A stretch of DNA of 64,000 nucleotides from positions 93,501 to 157,500 of the forward strand of contig CAJNDS010002226.1 in assembly GCA_905221605.1 (NCBI GenBank). Reading direction: 5' to 3'. Shown here one piece after another: positions 34,295 to 46,363 of this stretch (positions within the stretch are counted from its first letter, which is position 1; each line of letters opens with the position of its first letter). Position numbers and translations under genes: made by a program. The DNA comes from Symbiodinium natans (taxonomy: Eukaryota > Sar > Dinophyceae > Suessiales > Symbiodiniaceae). The notes below the pieces were generated by a model. The model was not told the origin of the DNA. It saw only the letters and a program-made list of their open reading frames with translations, and made no database searches.

Positions 34295-34799
34295 ATACAG
34301 GGGCCTAAACCATTGCCAAGATACCCTAAACCCTAAACTCTAAACCCTAAACCCTAAACCCTTCAAAACTCCTTCTTCTTGGACTACCCAGTCCACCATC
34401 GAGCCCCGCTTTCGTCTAAACCCCAAAACCTCCGAAACCTCCTAAACCTCCTAAACCTCCTAAACCCCAAGCCCTAAACCCTAAACTAAACCCTAAACCC
34501 TAACACTCCGGAACAAGACCGTCCTCGGCCAGCTTCTTCTTGGGGGCCAGGTTCTTTGTCCCGGCCGCCTGCGGGCCAGGTTTGGGTTTCGGGTTTCGGG
34601 CTTTAGGGTTTCGGGTTTAGGGTTTGAGGTTTTTTCGGGTCTAGGGTTTAGGGTTTAGGGCTTAGGGTTTAGGGTTTAGGACGCTGTGCGACGGTGATGT
34701 CAGTGTCGCCCGACAGAAGAACTTCTGATTGGGATGTGGAGGCCCCTCAAGCCATCGTTGCACCCCCTCAAGCCTAAACCTTCACCACACACGCATGGG

Positions 34800-34882
34800 A
34801 GTTTAGGGTTTAGGGTTTAGGGTTTAGGGTTTAGGGTTTAGGGTTTAGGGTTTAGGGTTTAGGGTTTAGGGTTTAGGGTTTC
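34800..34882 (+). repeat. TTTAGGG array, about 11 copies
   Basis: Perfect TTTAGGG units. Confidence 0.96.
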
Positions 34883-35257
34883 AGGAGTTCTTGCCACCCC
34901 GTCGAGTTCACTGCTGTAGACCTCTATACTGTCTTTCCTTTCTTAGCGACGGCGCAACACATCCAATGCAAGCCAGCTTCTGTAGCTGGTGCTCTCCTGA
35001 GCCCACACACAGTTAACCGTGCAGGCCTGTGTAAGCTGGAAGCTCATTTGCTGGTTCCTCAGTTTCCGTCCGCTCGACGCGCGGGCCACTCTGAGCCAAC
35101 AATCATCGAGCGCCCTGTCAAGGTAAACCCTAACCACGAGACCCTGGGCAAGCCCCACGAAGTACAGAACAAGCCGTGGGGTCTCTTCCGGCGAGGAAAA
35201 CATAATTTCTTGTAAGTGAGAAGCATCCAGCTGCAATTCTGAATGCCGCCCGATCAA

Positions 35258-35360
35258 GAACCTAAACCCTAAACCCTAAACCGTAAACCCTGAACCCTAA
35301 ACCCTAAACCGCGAACCCTGAACCCTGAACCCTAAACCCTAAACCCTACACCCTAACCCG
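35258..35360 (-). repeat. CCCTAAA array with CCCTGAA variants
   Basis: About 14 units with substitutions (CCGTAAA, CCCTGAA, CCGCGAA, CCCTACA). Confidence 0.92.
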
Positions 35361-37402
35361 CCCCGGACCCGAAGACCCCAAACCCAAACCTAAAAACTCG
35401 AGCCCTAAGTCCACAAACCCCGAACCTGACACCCTGCACAGGAGAATTGTATAAAACCCTAAACCCTAAACCCTAAACCCGAAGCCCTAAACCTGTAGTA
35501 TTGATGTCTCAGAGTTCTGTAGGGCTGCCGGGTTCTACAAAATCCTGACTACAGGGTCTCGAGATGGTCTCGAGAGTCTGTAGTGCTTTTGGGCAAGGAT
35601 GATTGTTAGCGTGTGGGGATTCAACCTTCTGACGTTTAGGGTTTTAGGTAGCGGCTAGAGTCTTGAGGGTTTGAGGGGTCTATATGATGTCCAGCACCGA
35701 GTTTAGGGCTTAGGCGTTAGTTTAGAGTTTAGGATTTGGCAGCCCTAAACCCTAAAACCAAAAACCCTAAAAGTCCCAATTGGGGTTCGGGCCTGGGTGA
35801 GGTTCTGTCGCCATCCCTCGTGCTCGAAGGTTCTTGAAACCTGACGGTCTGGGAGGGTTTAGGGTTTAGGAGATATCGTCGTTTTCTATCGTTTGGGTTA
35901 GGGTTTAGCGTCTGATTAGGGTTTGGAGTTTGGGGCCGTAAGATTGCCATGCTGCTGAGAAAGTCTCCCTGACCGGCCTTGCCCAGCATGCCCCAGGTAT
36001 AAACGGGATCTCCAAATACAGTCAACTAGTACGTCGGATGAACCTTCAAGTACCTTACTGGCTCTGAGTAGGTCATCAAGTTTCTTAGGGATCCTTTAGC
36101 GGGATGTGTTTTTATCACCATATATATCTAGATATGTATTGAAGATCTGTAGAGGCCTGTTGATTCTTGAAACATTTAGCTGGGCTCCCGCAAACAACAG
36201 CACAGCAAATGGCGAATTCCTTTGCACGAAACCCTAACCCCTAAACCCTGAACCCTAAACCAAACCCTAAACCCTGACTGAACTCAGAAGTCCAATTGAC
36301 GGACTGTAGGGTCGACTGCAGGGTCATTTTCGCCGAAACCCCTGGGGCTTTGGCCACGAATGTACATTAACAAATAAGAGCAGCCTTTAACACCTTTGTA
36401 GACTAGCTAAAGAGCCTCAAATTCCTCTGAAAGCATTGAATTAAATCGGCGCCTAGGCTCCACAACGACCTTAGGTTTTACTGCTGTTCTTGACGCGTGA
36501 TGTCCACAAACTCCAAGACACATCTGGCTGAGCAGATGCGCTGAGAGGTACATTTTGTTGATGTGGAAACGTGCCTTCTAAGGGAGTCTTTCCAAGCATC
36601 TGTATAAGTATGTATACAAAGCAGGTCAAAGCAGGTCAGTGGGGTGACCAGCAAGCAGAGCCAGCTAACCCTAACCTCTACAACCTAATACAATTCTAAT
36701 GAAACCTAAACGTCGACATGGCACACCCAGCTACAAACCTATAACAAGCCTAGCAAAAACCATAAGAAGCGCCCGAACACCCGCCGCGGACTCACCTGGG
36801 TCGTTCTTGTCTTCTCGATCACCCTCCTCTTGGCCTCCTGCACGGCCTGTGCCAGCAACGCTAAGCCCGATATCCACCATCTTCATCAGGATTTGGCTTT
36901 AGTGCTCAGAAAGGGTTGACGGCTGGGGTTAGCGCTGTTAGGCTGTGTGGTGAAGAGCCTTGGGGTTTCGGGGGCTTAGCTTGCTTTGGGGGCCCTAAAC
37001 CCAAACCGCACCCTAAATCCTGAACCCCGCAAGGCAAGGCGTGCGTGTCTACGCCAGCTTCGGGCCTTCTTGGCGCTGTCCTCCTTCTCCCTCCCCTCCA
37101 CTTCCTGCATTCATGGTTTGGTGTAGGGTTTGGGGCTCCGGGTTTAGGGTTCCGATCGAAAAATCAATCCATCCACAAGACAGTCATCGCAGACCTAGAT
37201 CTGAAAATCCTAAACCCTAAACTGCCAACCCTAAAACCTAGGTTTTAAGGGTTTAGGGCTGAAGCCCCTACGTTTTGGGGAGCACCCAAGCCCCAGACTG
37301 CCCCCGAAGGGGTCCACAAGCCCTTAGTTCGCAAGTGCGAAGGTTTAGGGTTTAGGGTTTAGGGCTTAGGGTTTAGTGTTTAGGGTGTAGGGTTGAGGGT
37401 TT

Positions 37403-37502
37403 AGGGTACTGAGGATCTGGCTTAAGACATAACAATTGGGGGCCATACTTCAGAACCGTTTGAAAAAGGTAAGAAACGACATTAAGGACTATGTATCTAC
37501 CC
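37403..37502. mobile_element. Possible MITE-D remnant
   Basis: GGGCCATACTTCAGAACC and AAAAGGTAAG in the middle, with ATTAAGGACTATGTATCTACCC as a decayed right end. Confidence 0.45.
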
Positions 37503-37984
37503 GTTGAACACGGGATCTTGCGTTTCCAGTATCTTAGGGGAACTCACGGTTTAACTTTAAGATCTTCTGGGCCCACGTATACTCCCCGTGTAATCCTACT
37601 CTTTGAACACTCAGGCGAGAAGCTCGGCAATCGTCTGCCACTTGTGGTCATAGCAGAAACATTACGAGTAGTCAGAATGCTTATTTTAGGGTTCAGGCTT
37701 TAGGGCTTACACTTTAAGGGTTTTGGGGCTCTAGGGTTGCAGTAGCTAGGGCTAAGGATACAGGAGTGCTGACTTGTGTGCTGAAGGTTCTGACGTGTCG
37801 GTGCTCTTCAGTTTCTAGATGTGTTGTGGAGTCGCTTTGCGTGACTGCACATTTTCGAAGCTAACGCTGCACGCACAACTTAGCTATGCGATGAGTCTAG
37901 TCGGGCCAGTTTGTTCGCAACTGTGCTGCGATTCCCCTCTTTTATGACTCTATGACTCTAGGACATATATTCCGACATATAGTG

Positions 37985-38058
37985 AATCTTAAACCCTAAC
38001 CCTAAACCCTAAACCCTAAACCCTACACCCTACACCCTAAACCCTAAACCCTAAACCT
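37985..38058 (-). repeat. CCCTAAA array
   Basis: About ten units with two CCCTACA variants. Confidence 0.93.
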
Positions 38059-38064
38059 TAGCTA

Positions 38065-38869
38065 GCAGCTGTCAGAGGGCTTGTTTTTCACAACTCGCTG
38101 CCCATGTTCGACACAGAGCATTCCGTCCTAACATCATACCCTCGTTTCTTACCCTCCGCGTGTGAGGAAGGCACTTTCGCTTTGATTTTTGCGGCCGTTG
38201 CTCCACCAATGGAAATTTGATGAAATTTGCAAAAGCCTGGTGGAGCAAGGGCTTGTTGCTCTCTCGCAGCACAGCCTGGCAGGAATCCGGTTCTGGAGAC
38301 TGCTCATTCCGACTTGAAAGACGGAAACAACTGCCTCGGCATCGACACCAGCCTACGTCAGCGTCTTGGCGCACTTGGCTCTGTCGTTGTCAGCTACGTC
38401 TGCTATCAACTGGCAGCTGCGCTGGGCACTGCACGTTCGAAGTGAAGAGGCAGCTGCCATCAGCTGCCTTCACCTCGAACGTGCATTGCCCAGCGGACTC
38501 CTGGCAATAAAGCCGATGCATCGTAGGGAAGCTCTCAAGCTGCAAATAGCGCTTGCAGCTGCAACGAAGACTGGCTCGTGAGATCCTTCATCAGCTTGAG
38601 TCGGTGGTGTGTCTGCTAGTAACTTAGCATGCTTAAGACGACTAACAAGAAATCATAACATCCTTGTTATAAGATTGTATAAGCTTGTCAATGATGTGAT
38701 AAGGCATTGGAAACCACATGTAACTTTTGGCCACGTTGAGGGATGCATGTAATTTGTGGACGTAACATAGAAAAAGGCTGTTGTGCTGTTGTCGTTGGTG
38801 GTGCTGGTGGCGGTGGTGTGGTAGTCATGCTAGCTGGGATGCTATCAAGCTGCCATCTCTGGCTCTTGA
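38065..38869. other. Unique block containing a long hairpin
   Basis: No MITE or telomeric unit. Short frames on both strands are Ala/Leu/Ser/Arg-rich without recognised domains. A long inverted repeat lies at 38420-38496. A GTT/GGT-rich stretch is at about 38778-38825. It could hold exons of an unrecognised gene. Confidence 0.4.
38420..38496. repeat. Near-perfect inverted repeat, about 35-bp arms, 4-bp loop
   Basis: The left arm has CGCTGGGCACTGCACGTTCG and ends GAGGCAGCTG. The loop is CCAT. The right arm begins CAGCTGCCTTCACCTCGAAC and ends GTGCATTGCCCAGCG. Pairing is broken only by about two mismatches and one 2-base bulge. It could be a fold-back element or a small-RNA precursor. Confidence 0.85.
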
Positions 38870-38964
38870 AACCCTAAACCCTAAACCCCTAAACCCTAAA
38901 CCCTAAACCCTAAACCCTAAACCCTAAACCCTAAACCCTAAACCCTAAACCCTAAACCCTAAAC
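38870..38964 (-). repeat. CCCTAAA array, about 13 copies
   Basis: Clean units with one CCCCTAAA step. Confidence 0.96.
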
Positions 38965-39720
38965 CAGCCTTGGAACCTGCTATCGATGAGCGGGGCCCGG
39001 ATATAGAGGAGTCGCAAACTTCCTGGTCCAAATCTCCTGCACAAGCTCCCAGGCTCCTCTGTCATCAACCAATGAAGAAGCATCTACGGCATTAGCACCT
39101 GCCCAGTCCAGAACACGCCGAGATGGCCCAAGCAGTACAAGAATTTCCGCATCTTCTCACCGGATCTGAGAGCCATGGAACAGCACATCGTCAGTGTGCA
39201 GAAGCATTGGGTGTATTGCCCAGCAGAGCTGAAGCGGCGGAGATGAACGTAAGAGCCTGGCAAGCCCATCTATCAGAAATGATGCGCTCGACGCTGACAT
39301 GTATGATGATCGAGCACTGCCATCAAGGTTCTGGATACGACAATAGCGGCACAGGATTTGACAAGCGCCCAACTGTCGGAAGCCATGAAGCGCGAGCTTG
39401 GCACGGCTGGGTGAATGATTCCGATGTTGTATTGTTATAGCGCCTCTTGCTGCGAGAAGAGAAGTGCACACGTCCTTTTCGAGACGGCACTACTCACCAT
39501 TCCAAGCGAAGGCTCTTCTCCCATGAGCAGCTAAGAAGCTCAACTGCAACTTTTGCTTTATGCTTCTAACCGAGCCCATTCTGATCATGAAAAGCATTCC
39601 TTGCAGCACTATTCATCCCTGAGGGGACAACTGCGAACAAAACTCCACAATCCATCTACGCCCTGCCTGCACCGCGGGCAAGACCGGCCTGTGAAAAGGC
39701 CACTGCTTGGATAGCTTTCG
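38965..39720. other. Unique block, possible decayed coding sequence
   Basis: No repeats of the window's families. A plus-strand frame of 105 codons (39123-39440) and an overlapping minus frame of similar length both read like mixed protein. Another plus frame contains KQYKNFRIFSPDLRAMEQHI before a stop. I cannot choose among them and recognise no family. Confidence 0.3.
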
Positions 39721-39804
39721 GGTTCGGGGTTTAGGGTTTAGGGTTTTTGGTTTCTGCGAAGGACTTCGAGTTCAAGAGCCCCCCAGTCGTCACCACAACG
39801 AACC

Positions 39805-39895
39805 CTATGTGGGGGGTTTACGATAATCCGGTACCCCTAATGTAGTAGGATCCCACGATAAAGCAGGGCCCCCCGAATTTCGGAGACTCTCATGT
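39805..39895. mobile_element. MITE-A copy
   Basis: Left CTATGTGGGGGGTTTACGATA, right CCGAATTTCGGAGACTCTC then ATG. GTAGGATCCC lies in the interior. Confidence 0.8.
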
Positions 39896-40304
39896 AAGCT
39901 CCTACCCGCAACCAGTGGTGGGATGTGGGATTCAAGGAAACCCTAAACCCGAAACCCTAAACCTTAAACCCTAAACCCTAAACCCCAAACCTTAGGAGTA
40001 TTGGAGTCGGCTTGGGCCTCAGGAAGATGGTCCCTGAGACCGAAAAACTGCTTCGAACACCGGGGCCCAAAGTTCGGAGGTCCTTGCATACTTGGGTTTA
40101 AGGTTTAGGGTTTAGGGTTTAGGGTTTAGGGCCTTTTAGGGTTTAAAAACAGCAGGCTGAGAAAGAGTTGGACATTGGAATCTCCGGAACTCTGGCTGCC
40201 CTGATGAACTTCCGAAACCGAACGAGCCCTCAAAAAATGCCCTGATGCCCCTTAACAACCACACGCAATAGTACCTGCTCCTGTGGACTTGGTTGAAAGT
40301 CTCA

Positions 40305-40322
40305 CCCCCCCCCCCCCCCCCC
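40305..40322 (+). repeat. C18 homopolymer
   Basis: Uninterrupted run of 18 C. Confidence 0.9.
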
Positions 40323-41951
40323 GGGAAAATCCTCCTAGACAAAACCCGTTTTAAACCTCCCAACATACAAAAAAATGCAACACTAAACCCTACACCCTCA
40401 ACCCTAAACCCTCAACCCTAAACCCTGGGTTTAGGCATCCCGGCTGCCGGACGGCTCCAGCATTCGGGCCCGTTGCCAGGGCCACGGGCTTGGCGCGATC
40501 CTGAAGGGGAGGAGGTGGGGGGTTGGATCCCTAAACCCTAAACCCTAGACCCTAAACACTAAACCCTAAACCCTAAACCCTAAACCCCAAACCCTAACCC
40601 CAAGCCCTAACCGCTAAACCCCTGCAACCCTGACCCGTCGCCAGCGAGGAGCGTCCACAGCCCTTGCAACCTGGGTTCTCCATGAGCCCGAAATCCTGAG
40701 CCCTCAGGGAACGACTAGGCCTCTGCCGTGGAAACCGGACGGCTGCCCGAAGGAATGGTGAAAGGGAGGAAGTAAAGCCTTGGGATTCAAGGAGTTCGAA
40801 TTACTGGACTCCTTTCAAGGAACTTCTATGCAAACCTGAATTAGGCCAGCGCATTCGGGATACAAATAGCATGCAGCAGTTCGAAGGGCACGTGGGTCCT
40901 CTTTTGAATGGACCCCTCCCCCGGCAGACCCCTGGATTGGGGGCCGGCAACTTGGAAGGAGCACCACCTGAAATTATCTTACGACGTCCGGAAAACTTGC
41001 GGTTCCTCCGACGGTGGCCCGATCCCAAATACCCCGGACAACGTAGCAAAAGAGGGGGGTCCAGTCATCATGGCACTGAACTCAACACCAACCTCCAAGC
41101 ACCAAAAGAATCACAGACCTAGTCGGGATGACGACCTGCCGTTTCCCTCCGCTACTTCGTTGCAAACCCTCAGCCCTGGACCCCGTATTCAAAACTACAC
41201 ACAACTTGCGTCGGTAGGTACGGGGGCGAACAGCTGAAGCAAATAAGCAGGCCTATCCACAGCTGAACGAACATTCAGCGCCCCAACCTCGAAACCCAAC
41301 ACCAATCAAGGAAAAACACACATAAGCTTGATCCACATCTCCTGCCTGAATACTCTAGATCCCAAACAAAAGCCCAAATGAATAACGACACTACAAGACC
41401 CCTTTTGGCTGCCGCATGACCATTGCGCCGAAAAAGAGTTGGATTGGGGCTTACAGGGCCTGGAAGCTTCGGGGAGTGCTTCTTGGGGACGGACCGCCCT
41501 AGTCACCACATCAATCCCCGAAGCTCGAAGTTGTAGTAGGGTTCGGGGTTTGGGGTTTCGAGTTTGAGGCTTAGGGTTCAGGGTTCATGGTTCAGGGTTT
41601 AGGGTCTCTCAAATCCAAGAGTGCCTTCACCCCTCGAAAGGTGTGACCTCAGACCCGAAACCTTCAGCACAAGTAAGGCTTCTACGCCGTGACTGTATAT
41701 TCTGAGGGCACGAAGAGTGTGATCTTTTAGGGTCTCAGGCAGGGTCTCAACCAGCTATCAAGAATCTGCAACAGCTTAGACCCCAAACCCCCCGATCCCC
41801 AATCCATTCCTGACCCTAAGCCCTAAACCCTAAACTCCCTAAACCGAAGCCCTAAACCGTTAACTCAACTGGCCCTCAAATGCCTGCCAGGGACAGGTTG
41901 TGAGGTGAAGTCTCGAACCTCGAAAATCTCAAATGCCACTTTGAAACTATA

Positions 41952-42043
41952 TATGGGGGTTTCCGAAATTAGGGGTACCTTATTGGTGTCCTCATTTTAA
42001 GGGGTTTTATTTTGAGGGTCCTTATTTTCGTAAACTCTCATAT
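41952..42043. mobile_element. MITE-A copy
   Basis: Left ATGGGGGTTTCCGAAATTAGG, right CTTATTTTCGTAAACTCTC then ATAT. The interior GGTACCTTATTGGTGTCCTC is typical. Confidence 0.85.
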
Positions 42044-42296
42044 GGAGATCTATGCTGGTCAATCTGAAACCCTAAAACCTACACGGAAACCCATGCTTTG
42101 TCTGCTTTTCAACGCTGGGGAAGGTGGGTTGGGGGGGGAGGGGCGGGGGGGGCCGCTGTTCAGCAGGCCGCCGTGCACGATGACCGAAGGAACAATTCGT
42201 ACATGGTGTAGTATAGGGACCGGGTTAACTAGGGTTCAGGGTTTAGGGCTTATTTAGGCCGATTGAATTACATACATACGCGAGGTCGATGTTCAC

Positions 42297-42452
42297 CAAA
42301 TGCGAAAACGGTCGTCGCTTTTGGGCATCCGTATTTGCTAAAACTCAAAACTGCCATCGCTTTAGAACGTCTGGGCTTGCATAATGCCAAGCTGTCGTCG
42401 CTTTTGGGTATAGGGGCTTGCATTATGCGAAACTGTCGGCGGTTGGGGGGGC
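42297..42452 (+). repeat. Tandem repeat of 41-45 bp, four diverged units
   Basis: Units resemble GCATAATGCCAAGCTGTCGT then CGCTTTTGGG. Starts lie near 42297, 42332, 42378 and 42419, and the last unit is degraded. Confidence 0.75.
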
Positions 42453-44239
42453 TGATGTTGCAGCAAGCATCATATTAGAGGGCGGAAATGTTGATCTAAA
42501 TTATGGCCCTTTCGGGCACCTGACTGCGTACTAAACAAAATACTCCGAAAACAACCAGAGATGGACCATTTTCTAGCTCAACCTCCCAAAAAGAGGGGGG
42601 GGGGTAGGCACAGTGCCTTAAAATACAAGAAACTTCTGGTTTAGCCACGACCCTTAAGCCCCCAAAACCCAAACTGATCAATAGCTAAACCCTAGACCCT
42701 AAACCCTAAACCCTAAACTCCCTCATCAGGCAGCACCCCAAGCTCCAGGCAACTTCGCCACTATCTTGGGCGTGGCCTCCCGCGAAGGAGGACCTCAACC
42801 TTTGGCCTCCCCACTAGTTTAGAGTTTAGGGTTTAGGGTTTAGGGTATAGGGTTTAGGGTATCGGGTTTAGGGTTTATGGATCAGAGTATAGTATAGGGT
42901 TTAGTGTTTATAGGGCTTAGGTAGTCACCTTCTTCCCCTCCGATCCTGCAAGCTCAGGTGTGAAGCATCCCCGAAGGGACAGACAACGCTGGAAATTCCC
43001 ACGGCATTGGCTGCCGGGGAGAAGGTATGACAAGAGAACTCCAACTATGCTTCCACGCGGCAGGACAACAAACAAAATTACGGTTTAGGCTTGAGGGTGC
43101 CTGGGCTTAGGTCTTAGGGATTGCAGAGTAACTAGGGCTTCGGGGGTTCAGGGTTTCGAGCTTCGGGAGGGTAGGGGCTGGTGCTGGTTAGCAAAGAGCA
43201 GCAACACCTCTGAAGCTGCTGGCTATGTCCCTTGAAGGAGTACTGAGGGCTACCGGCATGCCGAAGCCCTAATTGCAGGGTATTGCCCCCAAAAACTTAC
43301 CCAGGTACATGGCGAACCAGAACCTGCGCCCTAAACCCCAAGCCCTAAACCCCAAACCCCGACGAGGTCCGCACCAAGACGCGGTCGCTGTCGCCCGTGG
43401 CGAAGAGCAAACAAACGAACGACAGCCTAGGAGATTCTGGGGTTCAGCTTTATAGTGATTAGGGGTTGAGGGTTAGGGGTTTAGGGTTTAGTGTGCAGGT
43501 TCTTGATTTGTAAGGGCTGAGGTTTTGGGGACTTGGGTCCGACGACGAGAACTTTGCATTAAGCGCTTGTAAGCGTTTTCGATGTAACTGCTAGAACTTT
43601 CAGAATGTCTGGAATAGTTCGAGCTTTGTCCAATTCTGGAGCTCTTGGAATGTTTGGCCTCCGGGAAAATTTTGCCCCGAACAACGACCGAGCAAAAGGT
43701 TTGGGCCCACACGCCCCAAATGCCACGAAGCAGCTCCTACGCGCCCGAATTACTGCGGGCAACCCCAGAAAGGTTAAAGGCTTTGGGTTTGGGGTTTGGG
43801 GCCTCATGGAGCCTACTCCTCTGTCCAGTGTAGTGTAACACTTAGAGCCTGTACTTCCCTAAACCCTAAACCCTAAACCCTAAACCGTAAACCCTAAGGA
43901 ACTTACAGCTCCCTACATCGGTCAACCTTTCGAGTTTGAGTAGCTGAATAGCTTCTTCAACCCCAAAGGGTAAAGAAAGGTTGCCTCCTCCTCAATGTTG
44001 GAGCTCCATACAGAGCTATGCTCGCATCTTCTGGGCGCATCAGCATGAATATGAAGCAGGGCTTATATTTCTGTTTTTGGTGAGTGTATACCTTGGGTGT
44101 GCTTTTGGGGCTACAAGAGATATAAACCCTACTTCGTAGAGGGTTTACGGTCAAGGTTGAGAGTTAAAGCTTCAAGGTTGAGAGTTCTCAAGGTCACGAG
44201 ATAGGGTTGAGGATGGTTCAGTGTTCATGAGGTTACCCC

Positions 44240-44385
44240 CAACCCTCAACCCCAAACCCCAAGCCCTAAACCCTAAACCCCCAACCCTAAACCCTAAACC
44301 CCAAACCCTAAACCCTAAACCACAAACCCTAAACCCTAAACCCCAAACCCCAAACCCTAAACCCCAAACCCTAAACCCCAACCTT
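44240..44385 (-). repeat. Mixed CCCTAAA/CCCCAAA array
   Basis: About 20 units in which CCCTAAA and CCCCAAA alternate irregularly. It encodes a repetitive NPKPQTL-type frame by chance. Confidence 0.93.
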
Positions 44386-45539
44386 CGACACTTTCTGCGG
44401 ACCAGGGGCAGGCCAAGGAGGCTGAGCACATGCACGTGGCTCCTCAAACTCGAAGATGGGTCATCGTATAGGGCGAATGCGCTTTTAGGGCTTGGGATTC
44501 CGGATTTAATTGCTCTGGCCCTAAACCCTATAAGGGCGAATGTGGGCCTGGGGACTGGGGTTTAGGGCTACTGGCTCTTGCGGGAAATGCTCTGGCAGAT
44601 GTCCAAGTATCGAGTTCTAGTCGGGCAGCTGTACCCACAAATCACGCTCACAGTCTCGAAGTGTCCGATCTCTGTCGCAGTATATGGTTCGCGGTTTAGG
44701 GCCTTTTGTTGGCGTTCCTTGTATGGAGCTCCATGGCCAGAAGGAAGCGCCGCTTGTACAGATAAAAGCGGTGAGGGGGTGAGGGTTGGGGACTCGAAGG
44801 GGGGAGGGGGGGGTGGGTGTCGAGGTTGCCGCTTCAGCATGCTGTGCATTGAGGTTTTTGAGGTCTGGGCTTAGCCGTTCAACAAAATTAGGGCACTATG
44901 TGTACGTGTAGATGTATACGTATATGCATGTACCAAATTCATTTTATATAATATGTGTGTATGTCATGCATAGTAACAGTATGTATGTATATAGTGTTCC
45001 AGTGTTTTCGGTAGGCCCGATCCTAGCCACCCACAAGCCTACACAAAAGGCCCCTGAGGGCTTCGCGGCCGGAAGCGGGGAGCATGCTCCTGTGCCGCGA
45101 GCTTCGTCAAGCTCGGTTGAAGGTTTAGGGTTTAGGATGTAGGGTGAGGTTTTTTAGTTCAGAGTCGAGGGTTTAGGGGTTCACTGGGTTTAGGGTTGGC
45201 TTAGGGTCAGCCAGTTTCCTCACGAAAAGCAAGAATGCCCCCTTGCCCCGTAGCCCTTGAACCAAGTACACCAAAACCAAACAAACACACATAATGGGAC
45301 AACCCCGTCAATTTTCCATGTTCCGCTGTTTTGGGACCTAGATCCTTTCCACCTGTTTTTCAGGGCCAGTATCCTTTTCACGCTCCACTGTGGTTAGGGC
45401 CTATATGAGCATATCTGGCCTGAAGCTAAGCAATTTCATGGGCACTGTTGGGAGATCATCTGGGGATTGGGGGCGCAGGGTTTAGGGTTTCGGGTTTGGG
45501 GTTTGGAATACAGGAGACCCTGGTTTAGAGGTTGAGGCG

Positions 45540-45650
45540 TTGGTTTAGGGTTTAGGGTTTAGGGTTTAGGTTTCAGGGTTTAGGGTTTAGGGATGTTTAG
45601 GGTTTTAGGGATGATTAGGGTTTAGGGTTTATAGGGTTTTGGGTTTAGAA
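45540..45650 (+). repeat. TTTAGGG array with longer units
   Basis: Four clean TTTAGGG units, then units stretched by ATG or TTT insertions (for example TTTAGGGATG). Confidence 0.88.
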
Positions 45651-45747
45651 AGGCAATCTAGCAACAACACCGCGTGCCTGCGGACTGCGTTCGGCAAACT
45701 CAGCACCTGGCTCTCCAAACTTGACGCAGTATAATGATGATAGGTTG

Positions 45748-45868
45748 GGATGCTCCCCCATATACTATCAGTCCCTAATAGGGATTATAGTACCACCTCT
45801 TGTCATCATAATAGGGGGTACTATAATCCCTATGAAGGACTGTTAGTCTAAGGGGGAACGTCCCAAAG
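45748..45868. mobile_element. MITE-C copy, long form
   Basis: Left TTGGGATGCTCCCCCATATA, right GTCTAAGGGGGAACGTCCCAA. A second inverted pair sits inside: AGGGATTATAGTACC and GGTACTATAATCCCT. Flanks share TATAATGA and CATAATGA words, a possible diverged target duplication. Confidence 0.9.
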
Positions 45869-45955
45869 CATAATGAATTTTAGGGTTCAAACAGGGGTTA
45901 CCTGAGGGCGGAGCGACTGTGGGTACATAGATTGACGAGGCAGGGGCCTTGGTGC

Positions 45956-46012
45956 TCCTAAACCCTAAACCCTTAAACCCTAAACCCTAAACCCTAAACC
46001 CTAAACCCTAAA
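45956..46012 (-). repeat. CCCTAAA array
   Basis: About eight units; the last array before the retrotransposon. Confidence 0.94.
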
Positions 46013-46285
46013 TTCAAAACCTTGAAGCCCGAACGACCGGGGTCATCCCCAAACTCCAAACCCCAATATTCGTGTTCAGGGCTCGGGCGTGGTATCCCAA
46101 GCAACCCGAAGCACGGAAGCCAGGACATTGGATGAAAGACGGGTTGAGTCACTCTGGGCTTTGTGTGAGGGTTTATAGGGTCTGGGGTTGAGCTTTTGCC
46201 GATTGCTGAGACTCCTCTGCTCATTCGCCCCTTGCTTTCCACAAGTCCACTTCTCTTGCTGAAGTAGTTACTCCGAGAGGCCTAT

Positions 46286-46290
46286 CTAGT
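46286..46290. repeat. Target-site duplication, left copy (CTAGT)
   Basis: CTAGT directly precedes the left LTR and is repeated at 57154-57158 directly after the right LTR. Five bases is the usual duplication made by copia integrases. Confidence 0.88.
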
Positions 46291-46363
46291 TGTTGGGATA
46301 AGGGAAGCCTCTGAGAAGGCTGAAGTGGAGAAGGGCACCATGCCTTTGTGTGCAGGATGTTCT

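Larger units (their letters stand above)
29926..38064. other. Gene-free mosaic
   Basis: No supported gene. Telomere-type groups: 30157-30185, 32011-32055, 32560-32608, 32690-32769, 34324-34362, 34430-34505, 34585-34680, 34800-34882, 35258-35360, 35454-35490, 36227-36275, 37343-37406 and 37985-38058. MITE copies: E (30281), A (30544), B (31317), C (32121, 34198) and a D remnant (37403). A G19 run is at 34043. 36000-37000 and 37500-37980 are unique and unassigned. Confidence 0.6.
39721..46285. other. Gene-free mosaic up to the retrotransposon
   Basis: No supported gene. Telomere-type groups: 39729-39750, 39938-39997, 40095-40145, 40381-40432, 40526-40620, 42687-42720, 42820-42915, 43858-43897, 44240-44385, 45540-45650 and 45956-46012. 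MITE copies: A (39805, 41952) and C (45748). A C18 run is at 40305. A 41-45-bp tandem repeat is at 42297-42452. 40640-41520 and 43900-44160 are unique. Confidence 0.6.

Noticed and set aside
44221-44565. NPKPQTLNPKPQ-type proline-rich protein
   Set aside because: It is a translation of the CCCTAAA/CCCCAAA array. Similar peptides appear wherever such arrays are read.
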